From NCBI RefSeq assembly GCF_037975245.1, contig NC_092580.1, positions 12,551,501 to 12,615,500 on the forward strand: a stretch of 64,000 nucleotides of DNA. Direction: 5' to 3'. The position numbers and the translations under genes were made by a program. The notes under the pieces are model-generated. The model worked only from the letters and a program-made list of their open reading frames with translations. It ran no database searches and had not been told where the DNA came from. Source of the stretch: Apostichopus japonicus. Its lineage: Eukaryota; Echinodermata; Holothuroidea; Aspidochirotida; Stichopodidae. Within the stretch, counting starts at the first letter, position 1. Each line of letters begins with the position of its first letter. Below, piece after piece: positions 46,079 through 64,000 of this stretch.

Positions 46079-49000
46079 ATGGTTTATCTATCGAGTGGTA
46101 AGGGAGATTTGCTCCTAGCATAGGCTAGGCTCTGAATGTAGCATTGTAACCTGTGTAAAACTTAAGTTTCCCCAAACGTAAACTGTAGCCTGTAGGCTAC
46201 AGTAAATCGTTATGAATACCACTTGGCCTACATGCCTAACTCGGCCTAGGCTAGCCTGGGTGGGTTTACTCAAGCATTATTAGTATATTACTGTATAATA
46301 ACATATACAATAGTATAAAAAACTTTAAATTAGTTTTAACGTTGGACATCGGCCTAACGTTTAAAGATGTCTTTTCAGACATATTGTACGAGGTTCAACT
46401 AGGCTGGAGATTGACGTGACACAAAAATTGAGTCCATGACCATATTCATAGAGACAGGTGCAGAAATGGAGGAAGGTGAAATGGGGTACAACTAGGCTAG
46501 GCTCTACTTACAGATTACCCCACCAATTTGAAAACCTCACAGTTTGCCTCCAGAGGCACAGTCATCACTCATCAGACCATAGTTATATCACAATTGCAAG
46601 TGTGCTTCCATGGAAATAAGAATGGAGGTTCTGTGGGCCTACATATTTTCTTCATATTCTATATTCAGACAGCCAAGGTTAAATTATCCATATAGTCTCT
46701 ATCCCTCACTATGTCTGCACCCCAGAATGGAGACTCAATTAACTTTTGTCATTTTATGAACACTCCTACAAAAGCCAGGCAGAGGTGCTTGTTTGGCTCA
46801 AGAAATTAGTAATCCTTTCTGTCGGAATTTTATCAAAGTAATGAGGAAAATCTAGTACTAGCTGAAGGATAGATCTAAATGAAAGATCAAATGAAAGATA
46901 TCATCATTGCCTTAATTGACAATTAAAGGAATGCTTGTTTGCTTAGCGTGCCAAAGTTACAGTCATACATGTACCAACTGAAAACAGTTCGTATAGCCTA
47001 GATATCATCAAGCTTAAGAATGTGTAGCTGTAGGATTCGTTACATTTCAAATGTTTTTGATTCAAATCCCTCATAGAAATACAGTACAAATACATTTTAG
47101 GCAAGAGGTTGTGTGTGACAGAATGTCTGACCTAAGGCTGGACATCTGGCCAGCCTACCATAACTTTAATCAGTGACTGTATGGTACACTAACTTCACAT
47201 GATGTGCATGAATGCATGATGATCTAGCAACTTGTGGGAACCAGCAAATTGATGGTTTCTCATTAGGGCAAATGTTATCTGTGGTAAGATTTTCCTTGGT
47301 TTTATAAATAAAAATAACTGCTGATTATTACTATTATTATTATTGTGATACCAACAGTACGTCATTATTTACTGTAGTAGTACTAGTCTACATGTACCAT
47401 AGCCTGCATCAATATTTTTATGTATATACTTTGATAAATATTTGATTAAACCTGAGGCACAAGTATCAAAATGGTACAGCACTCTGTACAGTATGTTGGC
47501 TATTTCAAGTAGAGCTCTACTGTACTGTACTTAAGTAGTTTAGATTTAGTTATTTGAAAAAAGGAGCAGGAGGGACAATCAAGTCCCCATCGTGGACCCT
47601 ATGGGTGAGAAGAAACACTGAAGGCACAAACAAATTCAGACCCGATTACGATGCTTAAAGTACTTGTCCAAAACATTCTTAAAACCATTCACACTATTGC
47701 GAGTACAACTTTCTCAGGCAAACCATTCCATTCATTCACAACCCTATTTGCAAAAACTATTAATCCTATTTTGCAACTTCTGGAGTTTAAGACAGTGACC
47801 TTTGGTACAACTTTTAGCAAGCCTGAAAAGTCAGTGAAGGATAAATTGTCAAAACCATAAACAATCTTGAAAATTTGACACTGTCCTGATTATGACATGC
47901 CCCCTCCCCCCAACAAAGAAATGGCTATAAAGGGATGGCCATCAATGGCTGGATAGCTCTGTTGGTATCTGAGTGCTGGGCTTGTTATCCAGAGGTCACT
48001 GGTTAGAATCATGTTCTAGCCATAAATCTCTTTCCTCTTTTCCATGGTCAAAATTTCCAGTCAGTTTTCCATGACACATATACTTCAATTGTGACATCAG
48101 TTTTCTTGCTGCCTATTTTGTTCTTTTGTTGGCCCAAGCCAAACAAACAATGACTATTTGGTTTCCTTTCAGGTCAAGTGTGCGACTCTCGGTCGCCATG
48201 GCGACTGTCTTTCATTCCGGACATGTTTTGGGGAATGGTTGAATTTGTCATCTTATTGTAAGTATTGCTCATGAAACAGAACATATTGTTTAAAGTCTAT
48301 CGCTACAGTAAATTTGATTAACTGTGTATCAGAATTGTAGTTACGAGTATATATACTGTACAACAGCATGTGTACAAGTTAAATGGTATGTATTAATAGC
48401 AGTATGTCTGTAAAAGGCTCATAACATTACAAGGACTATCTTGCAGAAGATTTTCAAAATGCCTCATGTATGTGTACAGTACTTACACATCCATGATGAC
48501 AAGAACAGGGGGTGTTACTAAAACGAATGACAATAGCGTTACACATAACGAATGACAATATGTTGTACACACTAAAAAATTGCGTTGACTAAAACGAATG
48601 ACAGTAATGACAACACAGACATTTGCTTCAACCGGATATCACAGTTCAGACTTCGTGGGTATATCAAAGCCACGCAAACCGAGTGGAGGTGCGTGGCTTA
48701 CAGATCTAGTAAAGTACGGATAAGATACAAACGCACCTTAAGTTATTATTAAGCGAAATTGTAAGTCTGGTTTTAAAAAGTAAATTTAACGTCATTTTTC
48801 CGATACTAATTGTTAGAAACTAACAATACTATAATCTTGAAACGGCTTCAGTTATCTTTCTATATCCTACAGAGGTAAATGTCAAAAGCACAGCACTCAA
48901 GCGCCAAAAACTTAACATGCGATTTTCCTCAAATCATTTTTGCGCAGAAAACCAATAGAATAACCGCATTTACTCCACCCACTCATTTTATCTCCACTCA

Positions 49001-51312
49001 CCACTGTCCTTCATTGTCATTCGCTGTCATTCGCAAATGATAATTAACCCTGTACAAAGTCAATTGTCATTCGGTCATTCGCTGTCATTCGTTTTAGTTT
49101 GTCCCAGAACAGGGAACCATCCTAGAATGCTGGTATTATATATATATATGTATATGGTAAACTGCATACATCAGTTTCAGAGATGTGGGACCTGAGTGCA
49201 GTTTATATCATTATAGTGCAAACATTTTCAACAGTATGTTTAATGGGACAGGAAAACCAACACGGTCATCATATAATGTATCCCAGGCAGTACGATCAGG
49301 CAAACATTTAAAAGTTTTTTATTTTCCTTTCTTTCATTTCAGCTTCAAAACAATGGTCATGGTAAGTCAAGACAAAACATGTTCATAAAATGTTAATGAA
49401 ATTCAGGAACCTAAAGTGCATCTGCAAGCTTATCTACATGAAAGAAGCTTGATATCTTGATGCTGCTGTTCATTCACTTGATTTTCAACGACATTACTTC
49501 TGGTTCTCTCATAGTTACATTTTTAATAAGGTGCACCTCTGTGGAAACACCAACCTCTTTCAGAAGTTTGAGAAAGTCAGTTCAATCTTGTGATACTGAT
49601 TATATGTAAGAGTTATGAAATACACACATTCAATTCTTAAGGCTAGGGTCAGCCTTATAAGCTCAACTTTACAAGACTGTATTGAAGGTGTAGGTTAATA
49701 TCAGTTTAATACGGTAGGCTAATTTTGCCAGATGGCGGATCTCTGTGACTGTAAACAAATACCAAGCTCTGCAGTCTCTGTAATTATTTGAAGAAGAGTT
49801 TTGTTGAAACATATTTTCAAAGTTTCAAGCCAACTTAATTGTTTAAAGCGTCTCAACCTGTGTTTTCTAAATAGCTTTTATCATTCGGCTACACTGCACA
49901 AATGGAATCTGTGACTTGTCAAACACCCAGTCCGTCCGTATGCAAGTTCACCATCGTGTTTCCATGGGACGCTTTCTCACGATCGTGACAATTTAATTCA
50001 GAGATCTGTGCAGTGGATCAGGTGCACGAGGACAGATATAACACTGCACTCTATTGGAATGCTGGATTCCCTGAGCATTCTGCTCTGCAAACATATTACA
50101 GATCCTTTCACTCTGTTGATGATAACTTGACTAGTAAACATGCCATGAAAGGTGTGTTAGATATGAAGGCTTATTATGAGTAAATATACCTATATTGTAA
50201 TGAATGCCTCCTGTGTTATATTTTTCAGCCTGACCTAACTAGTAAAGGCCGAGGGTTTGATTCATCCTACCAAGCATCCAGTAAAGGAGGGTAAGGCTTC
50301 CAACACTATATGACTTTCTTTCAGAGGTGCTGTTTGCAATTTACTCAACGGAAAGACATAAAGATACAAACTCATCGCAACTTCTTAAGGACTTTTTCCT
50401 GGTCGTCCCTAGGACAACCAGACCATATATATTAGTTGTCCGAAAGAGAAAATACGGTTGCATGAAATGACCAATACTGTACATACACTGTAAGAGAGAT
50501 GTGTGGGTTTAGTGAATAAAACACCCACTTTTGAGGGGAGAGGTGTGGGGGAGGGGGGAATACCAATTATCGTTTTGTCCATTCGGGGGTACTTAGTCAC
50601 AATTGTGCAATGTGAATTTGATGTAAATAACTAGTAGTCTGCAGGAAACCTCTGTTTGCCCATTGTTGGTACAATGAGGAAGCTAATTGAATACATTTTA
50701 GTACAATGATTAGCACCTGTCTGAACCACATGCTGATGTATAGATGGCTCATGAGTGTTTTGTCGTCCTGAATATTTAATTAATGTAGGCAAAATGATTG
50801 CAGAAGTTTGTGTGCACAATGAACGTTTGTTTGCACTGTTGTGTATGATTCATTTCAAGGGGGGTTTATTTGTAGGTTGTTTCCATGTGTTCATAAAACA
50901 CTGGCAACCTATACATAGTAACTTGTTGAAGCAATTCCTGCTACACTATTACAATAATTATTATTATTATTATTTTTTTTTTGGTCAGTCATTTATAGAT
51001 AATCTACAAAAAAAACCTTGTTACTGCTTATAATTTCACTGCCTGTTCTATAACTGAATTATTTTCATGTTGGCTTGTCTTATCTAATTTCAGAGCCTTG
51101 CTTGTATCATGCAATTCATCAGGTTTTTTTGTATGATGAAAAGAAACTTTCTCACTAACACGCTCTGATGGAAGCCTGCTTACAATGTGTATCTGTCTTT
51201 TATCCACAGCCGTCCACCTCCAGGTCCCCCAAGGAGGAGAATGGGTGGTTTCAGAGGTGGAGCCGCTGGACCCACCCCACCTCCTGCTGCCGGTGGTGGA
51301 TGAGGAAGGTAA
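46079..51312 (+). CDS. SELENOK: Selenoprotein K (SELENOK), five exons, complete
   Basis: Coding exons: 46,079-46,097; 48,173-48,257; 49,343-49,361; 50,229-50,290; 51,210-51,312. All introns are GT-AG and the joined frame is continuous: 95 residues with selenocysteine at 93 (TGA at 51,301-51,303), then Gly-Arg-stop. It starts M-V-Y-L-S-S-G-Q-V and continues S-P-W-R-L-S-F-I, then a single membrane helix (F-W-G-M-V-E-F-V-I-L-F-F) and a Gly/Pro/Arg-rich cytosolic tail ending G-G-G-U-G-R. The vertebrate protein has about 94 residues and the same ends. It sits in the ER membrane; family roles are ER-associated degradation and, with DHHC6, protein palmitoylation. Ordinary tools would end the protein at the TGA. 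Confidence 0.93.
47947..48022 (+). repeat. tRNA-derived SINE head in SELENOK intron 1
   Basis: It reads GGCTGGATAGCTCTGTTGGTA (box A; the first 20 bases are the match), then GGTTAGAATC (degenerate box B), and ends TTCTAGCC, which pairs with the 5' GGCTGGA. This gives a tRNA-like acceptor stem about 75 nt across. It is close to the intron 1 acceptor (exon 2 starts at 48,173). Confidence 0.6.
48509..49105. mobile_element. MITE, 597 bp, in SELENOK intron 2
   Basis: It begins GGGGTGTTACTAAAACGAAT and ends CATTCGTTTTAGTTTGTCCC, giving an imperfect inverted repeat. It is flanked by AGAACAG (48,502-48,508 and 49,106-49,112). Subterminal CATTCG/CGAATG units recur in both ends. No coding capacity. 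It is related to 44,209-44,477. Confidence 0.8.
51301..51303 (+). other. Selenocysteine (UGA) codon of SELENOK
   Basis: TGA follows three Gly codons and is itself followed by GGA AGG TAA. The G-G-U-G-R end is the family signature, so this TGA is decoded rather than a stop. Confidence 0.9.
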
Positions 51313-51489
51313 CTTGTTAAACCCTAATTTAAATGACCTTTGACAGAGTTGTTCATGAAAAGCCTCATAAATAGTTCATTTTGGTGTTGAGTTGTAACCT
51401 TGGATAATTTTGTATAAGCACTACAATATTTATATTGGACACCCATCTGACAAAATGTGAAATCAATCACTGTATAAAATTATTTTGCT

Positions 51490-51515
51490 ATTATAAGGGG
51501 GGGGGGGGGGGGGGG
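51490..51515. repeat. Poly-G run
   Basis: About 17 consecutive G. Comparable runs occur at 8,892-8,914 (G), 9,371-9,390 (C), 10,389-10,402 (G), 28,618-28,635 (C) and 54,674-54,687 (C), many next to MITE ends. Confidence 0.9.
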
Positions 51516-52107
51516 CTATCAATTCATAACGTGGCCTCTGGAATAGAAAAGTCTGAAATTTGTATACATTGGGGAGTTTGTGTAGAAGCTCAGGGCCAAA
51601 ACTTGTGATTGGATATTTCAACATTACAAATGAACAATGCAGAGGTCGAACCTTCTGATATTATGACGAATCAATGTAAAAATATGATATTCCTAGTTAT
51701 ACCTTTTCAGGCGCAGGAATAGGTACTAGATGCATCATACATCCTTAAGTATTTTGACTGACAGACTAGATCTTACTTAATATGCATCTCTTAAGTAAAT
51801 GAAAACTAAAAAATTAAAAACATTGTAAGAATTGATTGTAGCTACAAATCAATTTTTTATTCTCCTGAGATATCACACTGATTTCTACCTTTCATTCATA
51901 TTCATGTATTTCTTTCTTCATTTTGCTTGCTCCTCAGGTAAATGCCCACATATTTGTTAAACAAATTGTAGTGGGCAGTTTATGTACATCAGCTAGACTG
52001 TATCATTAGAACCGTATAGAATCGCACCTTCTCCGGAGTGGAGCACAATGGAAGAGTAACACAACACATGCATTTTAAGTACTTTGTGCGATGCAAGACC
52101 TATCCAA

Positions 52108-52200
52108 GGATGTGGTATGATCGGTGAGGGGGGTGGGTAGATCGGTGAGAGGGGTGGGGAGGTCGGTGAGGGGGGTGGGGAGATCGACGAAGGGTCATTG
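52108..52200. repeat. G-rich ~27-bp tandem repeat, three copies
   Basis: Units like GATCGGTGAGGGGGGTGGG are repeated three times with small changes. It lies between the SELENOK stop and the SECIS candidate. Confidence 0.8.
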
Positions 52201-52495
52201 CATGTTTTTTATTTCTTGTTATTTATACAAGATAAATATTATGGAATGCTAAATGTAATATCAGACACTTCTGTGTCCTTGCCTCTGAATATGTCATTAT
52301 ATAAACTGATAAAGAATACCTAATTTTATTGTCTATTAAAATAGCAAAAGGCCACAAATATGTTCGAAGGGAACCGTCAAAATCAATTAATTATTGACTA
52401 TTTTGTGTGATTTCAGTACTTAATTTAAATTGAGGGCCTGTAGTATATGATACAGTCTAGCTGTGTGTAGTAGGGAAGTCTAAGTCAATTCCTCT

Positions 52496-52565
52496 GGTAA
52501 CTTATGACATCTTAGTAGTAAACCCCCATCATGTGGATCTACATAGATTGAAACAAAACATTGCC
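52496..52565 (+). promoter_or_regulatory. Candidate SECIS element (form 2-like)
   Basis: Lies 1.18 kb past the SELENOK stop. Helix I: GGTAA (52,496-52,500) with TTGCC (52,561-52,565). Quartet: TGAC (52,505-52,508) opposite TGAA (52,549-52,552), giving tandem G-A pairs. Helix II: 52,509-52,512 with 52,545-52,548, two mismatches, then 52,515-52,518 with 52,539-52,542. The apical loop has AAA at 52,520-52,522 and a small CCA/TGG stem. ATGA to AA spacing is 12 nt, as expected. It would recruit SBP2 to recode the UGA. It is assumed to be in the 3' UTR. Confidence 0.6.
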
Positions 52566-52576
52566 AAAACAGACAA

Positions 52577-52669
52577 AAAAGGCTGGAAAAGTTCAACCCA
52601 AAATTTTCTTCTTTCCAAATCTTTGTTTTACAAAAAAGAAATAATCTTGCTCGACTTTTCCAGCCTTTT
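52577..52669 (+). repeat. 16-bp perfect inverted repeat after the SECIS
   Basis: AAAAGGCTGGAAAAGT (52,577-52,592) and its exact reverse complement (52,654-52,669) enclose 61 bases. In the transcript this would form a stable hairpin 12 nt beyond the SECIS-like fold. Confidence 0.8.
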
Positions 52670-53058
52670 CTTGAATTGTGAACGAGACAACCATGATGTA
52701 CAAAAGTCTATTAGTTAATTTTTAAATTAAGTTTTCGTTACATTCTTTACTTAACATTATTCTTATCTGTTTGCCTGGTCTCTAACTCTGGCGTTCGTCG
52801 CTTGGCAGGGAACAATTTATCCAATATCGCATTGCATATTAAAACTGGTAAATTGCTGTACAAAGTGCAGAGTGGTATAGCATGTATTTACGCACAGAAA
52901 CCATAGTATTTGATAAGAGAAGGTCTAACTCACTTCAAAATCTGCTGCACAAAATTTGAATGATAAATTATTCCCTGTATGTATTAGTACTGTACAGTGG
53001 CTAGGCTTTACTAAGGTGGTGGTTAAATAATCAGATGTTAAATTGCCTTCTAGGTTTC

Positions 53059-53064
53059 AATAAA
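53059..53064 (+). terminator. Candidate poly(A) signal for SELENOK
   Basis: AATAAA about 0.5 kb after the SECIS candidate; the first clear signal downstream of it on this strand. Confidence 0.4.
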
Positions 53065-54395
53065 TGTTGTACATATTTAAGTATTTATAAATCATGGAAA
53101 TGTCTACTTATGTAATTTCTTACTTTATACACTGGTCAGGAAGGTCACCAAATATCACTTATTCTACTCAACATTTTTTTTTTGTCCGACGGAGAAACAG
53201 TCATGATTCCTTTAGTTTGTGAACTTCTACTTAAATTATCTGATGTTTGGGTAGTGGGTACTTGAAATAAATACGAAATTTCAAATTGTGTGTACTGTAC
53301 TGTATCTTCTTTATCTACCGACAAAAACATTATCAAAACCAGAGGTTACCAGCACTTAACGAATGCAATAATAATAATAACGGCCAAAAACATGCATTGT
53401 AATCTTGTGGAGTATATCTAACCTAAGGTGACCAGACGTCCCCGACTGTGCTGTCCTCGATGAACAAGTGTACCCGAAAATGTCCCCGATTCGTCAAATT
53501 GTTCAGGAATTTCGAAAATATCACACATTATTAGTAAAATAATTGTCAGTCGAAGAACGGAACTAACCAGTATTTCAGGTGGGCCAGTGTAAAGTGGAAA
53601 CACTGTTAAAATATGCTAGATCGATCTAGCCTAGCACTCGTTTGTAAAGTAAGGAAATTTCATCTAAGAAAAAGCTACATTTTTGGAAAATAAAATAAAT
53701 TTATAAAGTGCTTCTAAGTATCACCATTTTACATTTAAGCACCTTAGGCACTTGAAAAAACCCTCCCCTGAAACCCCTCCCCCATATCAGTCACGCAATA
53801 AATGTCCCTGATTCCAGTCAGGCAAATATGGTCACCTTAATGTAACCTATCACAGCATCAGCTGTTTAGCACGTTGCAACAAAAACCGGCCACATTTTAA
53901 CTGTGATAGTCATCGGCTATGACGACACAATTGACATAAATATGTGTCTTTTAACTGAAACATTGCTCTATTGGAGCTTCCACAAGGCGTACAGAGTTTG
54001 AGACACTGTGAAAGTTAATGAAACCTTTCTATGTATTATCTCATCCTGTGATGATTCCCTTATCTCTTCTCTACATCAATGAATATACCACCATTCTCAT
54101 ACAAGGTCAAGCATGGTCACAGTAAGGTGTTATATTAGTAAGCAATATCCCCGTCTCCGTTCTTTCATCAAAGACAATACCACCGACATAACCCAAAGGG
54201 AGCTCTCTCACTCATAGGATAGAACCACAGCAAACTGTATGCCCTGATTGGTTCTCTAAAACAATTCAGAGGCCACAGCTATGATCGCTTGGTCATCGGT
54301 AAGAACCCCTAACCATATAACAGGAGCTCATACACAGATAAGCCAAGAAGCCTATAAGACGCTTTCCATCTATATTAACCATGATATAACCGTCA
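53065..54395. other. Region between convergent SELENOK and ACTR8
   Basis: No gene is recognised. At 54,190-54,225 a GACATAACCCAAAGGGAGCT-like stretch resembles the end of the last ACTR8 exon (54,396-54,425), which suggests a small partial duplication of that exon's 3' end. Confidence 0.45.
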
Positions 54396-62465
<8,070 letters not shown>

Positions 62466-62620
62466 CTAACAAAAGAGAAAATTTTAAACCTCAAAGACAG
62501 ATTGCTGACCGGGAGATCACGGACAAATTAGGAAAAAAATCACATATTGGTTAATGACTGGTGAGCAATATACTGCTAGTTTGACTCCAACTTAGACGTG
62601 CAGCAAAGATGGGTTAATTA

Positions 62621-63392
62621 GGATAGGAGGTGTAGGCATGGTGTAGTAGATAGCGTATCCACCCAACAATCAGTAGATTCCTGGGATGGGTTTACTAGGA
62701 TTGGAGGTGTAGGTGATGGTGTATTAGATAATGTATCCACCCAACAATCAGTAGGTTCCTGGGATGGATTTACTAGGATAGGAGGTGTAGGCATGGTGTA
62801 GTGGATAGTGTATCCACCAGACAATCAGTAGATTCCTGGGATGGGTTAACTAGGATAGGAGGTGTAGGCATGGTGTAGTAGATAGCATATCCACCCAACA
62901 ATCAGTAGGTTCCTGGGATGGGTTAACTAGGATAGGAGGTGTAGGCATGGTGTAGTGGATAGCGTATCAACCTAACAATCAGTAGGTTCCTGGGATAGGT
63001 TAACTAGGATAGGAGGTGTAGGCATGGTGTAGTGGATAGTATATCCACCTGACAATCAGTAGGTTCCTGGGATGGGTAAACTAGGATAGGAGGTGTAGGC
63101 ATGGTGTAGTGGATAGAGTATCCAACCGACAATCAGTAGGTTCCTGGGATGGGTTAACTAGGATAGGAGGTGTAGGCATGGTGTAGTGGATAGAGTATCC
63201 AACCGACAATCAGTAGGTTCCTGGGATGGGTTTACTAGGATAGGAGGTGTAGGCATGGTGTAGTGGATAGTGTATCCACTCAACAATCAGTAGGTTCCTG
63301 GGATAGGTTAATTAGGATAGGAGGTGTAGGCGTGGTGTAGTGGATAGGGTATCCACCCAACAATCAGTAGGTTCCTGGGTTCAAATACTCAC
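62621..63392 (+). repeat. 77-bp tandem array of tRNA-like units, ten copies
   Basis: GGATAGGAGGTGTAGGCATG begins a unit at 62,621 and recurs at 62,698, 62,776, 62,853, 62,930, 63,007, 63,084, 63,161, 63,238 and 63,315, so the period is 77 bp almost without exception. Each unit has GGTGTAGTGGATAGCGTATC, a good pol III A box. Only the last unit continues CCTGGGTTCAAATAC, a proper B box; the other nine read CCTGGGATGGG at that place. Confidence 0.92.
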
Positions 63393-63589
63393 TAGGACAC
63401 CAGATTATCTTGACTGTATCAATATTGCTGCTTTGCAGCATTGTTGAACAGAGTCTTTTGTGAATTTGGAATTTCTGGTTTGTAAATTGGTAAGTGGTGA
63501 TTGGCTCTGTTCTATCAATGGTTTTCTCAACAACATGTTTCATCATAGCTGTTCTGAAGTTATGATGAATGAAGTGCCTTCACCTCTCT

Positions 63590-63850
63590 CAGTATTTGAC
63601 AAAGTGGTCAGATGCTGAGGGATAGTCCCTTCTGTCGGACGGGGATGTTAAGCAGCAAGAATGGGTGTCGACATTTACACGCCTGCCATGTAACTCTCTG
63701 AACATTCATTGCCACATAGAAGGCCTGGCGTCAGCCGATGTACATCCAGGATCCTCACAAGGATAAGGTTTCAAATGAGTAAATGTTTCTGCTGGCTAGC
63801 TCAGTTGGTAGAAAACAAGTCTGGTAATGTTGAGATCACGTTTCAAGTCA
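63590..63850 (+). repeat. SINE fragments at the right edge
   Basis: At 63,625-63,660, TCTGTCGGACGGGGATGTTA resembles SINE body sequence. At 63,787-63,850, CTGGCTAGCTCAGTTGGTAG is a tRNA A-box region followed by a degenerate B box (GTTTCAAGTC). It probably marks another tRNA-derived SINE. A poly-C run follows at 63,861-63,872. Confidence 0.5.
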
Positions 63851-64000
63851 AAGATGACCCTCCCCCCCCCCCCACCCTCTACTCCCCCTCAAAAACTGGC
63901 GATACACAACAAAAACATAGAGCACAACATCAACAACAAGGAAACCAACAACAACCACAACATAAGTTATACGTGAAATTGAGGGTAAATGTGGGAGTGT

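Noticed and set aside
51342-51400. SECIS immediately after the SELENOK stop (ATGA at 51,333 and 51,355)
   Set aside because: Neither site has a pairable helix II nor a matching downstream GA; the fold at 52,496 fits all positions.

Overview
The window looks like nuclear DNA from a marine invertebrate, most likely a deuterostome and probably an echinoderm (holothurian-like). Reasons: genes are split by GT-AG introns; the DNA is AT-rich and full of transposons, microsatellites and poly-G/poly-C runs; there is a selenoprotein gene with a UGA codon and a candidate SECIS element; there is an intronless TRIM gene of the kind expanded in echinoderms; and an ACTR8 homologue lies next to SELENOK. The species call is inference. 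There are no prokaryotic operons, rRNA genes or CRISPR arrays.

Layout. 1-7.2 kb is repeats only: a tRNA-derived SINE head, a TA microsatellite and a cluster of an old dispersed repeat. 8.3-13.2 kb (minus strand) holds exon-like pieces: a putative RPUSD3-like mitochondrial pseudouridine synthase, possibly decayed, and three copies of a phase-0 mini-exon, two of them separated by a 1.27 kb hAT-type element. 16,592-25,865 is one near-intact Ty3/gypsy LTR retrotransposon on the minus strand, with 4-bp target duplications and nearly identical LTRs. 26.3-28.2 kb is a foldback element with tandem-repeat arms and two copies of an unidentified short reading frame. 30.8-35.4 kb is a ~130-bp satellite-like family interrupted by a 370-bp hAT MITE and a 5'-truncated LINE, followed by a second decayed LINE piece on the minus strand. 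36,767-38,959 is an intact single-exon TRIM (RING/B-box/coiled-coil/propeller) gene, followed by a ~100-bp tandem array.

41.7-41.9 kb holds a perfect 173-bp palindrome whose arms carry a hammerhead-ribozyme-like core, typical of Penelope-like elements. 46,079-51,312 (plus) is a complete five-exon selenoprotein K gene, with the Sec codon TGA at 51,301 and a SECIS-like fold at 52,496-52,565. 62,465-54,396 (minus) holds the last seven exons of ACTR8 (ARP8, a nuclear actin-related protein of the INO80 complex). Its 5' exons lie beyond the right edge or were not found. Its introns carry a 23-bp minisatellite, a 9-bp G-rich array, a hAT MITE and a 77-bp tRNA-like tandem array.

The cellular genes are independent: ER protein quality control and palmitoylation (SELENOK), chromatin remodelling (ACTR8), ubiquitin ligase or innate sensing (TRIM), and perhaps mitochondrial RNA modification (RPUSD3-like). 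SELENOK and ACTR8 are convergent neighbours; adjacency of the same two genes is recalled for vertebrates, so this may be an old linkage. The least ordinary items are the hammerhead palindrome, the SECIS plus hairpin arrangement, the foldback element with its conserved frame, and a family of MITEs that share one internal module but have different ends.
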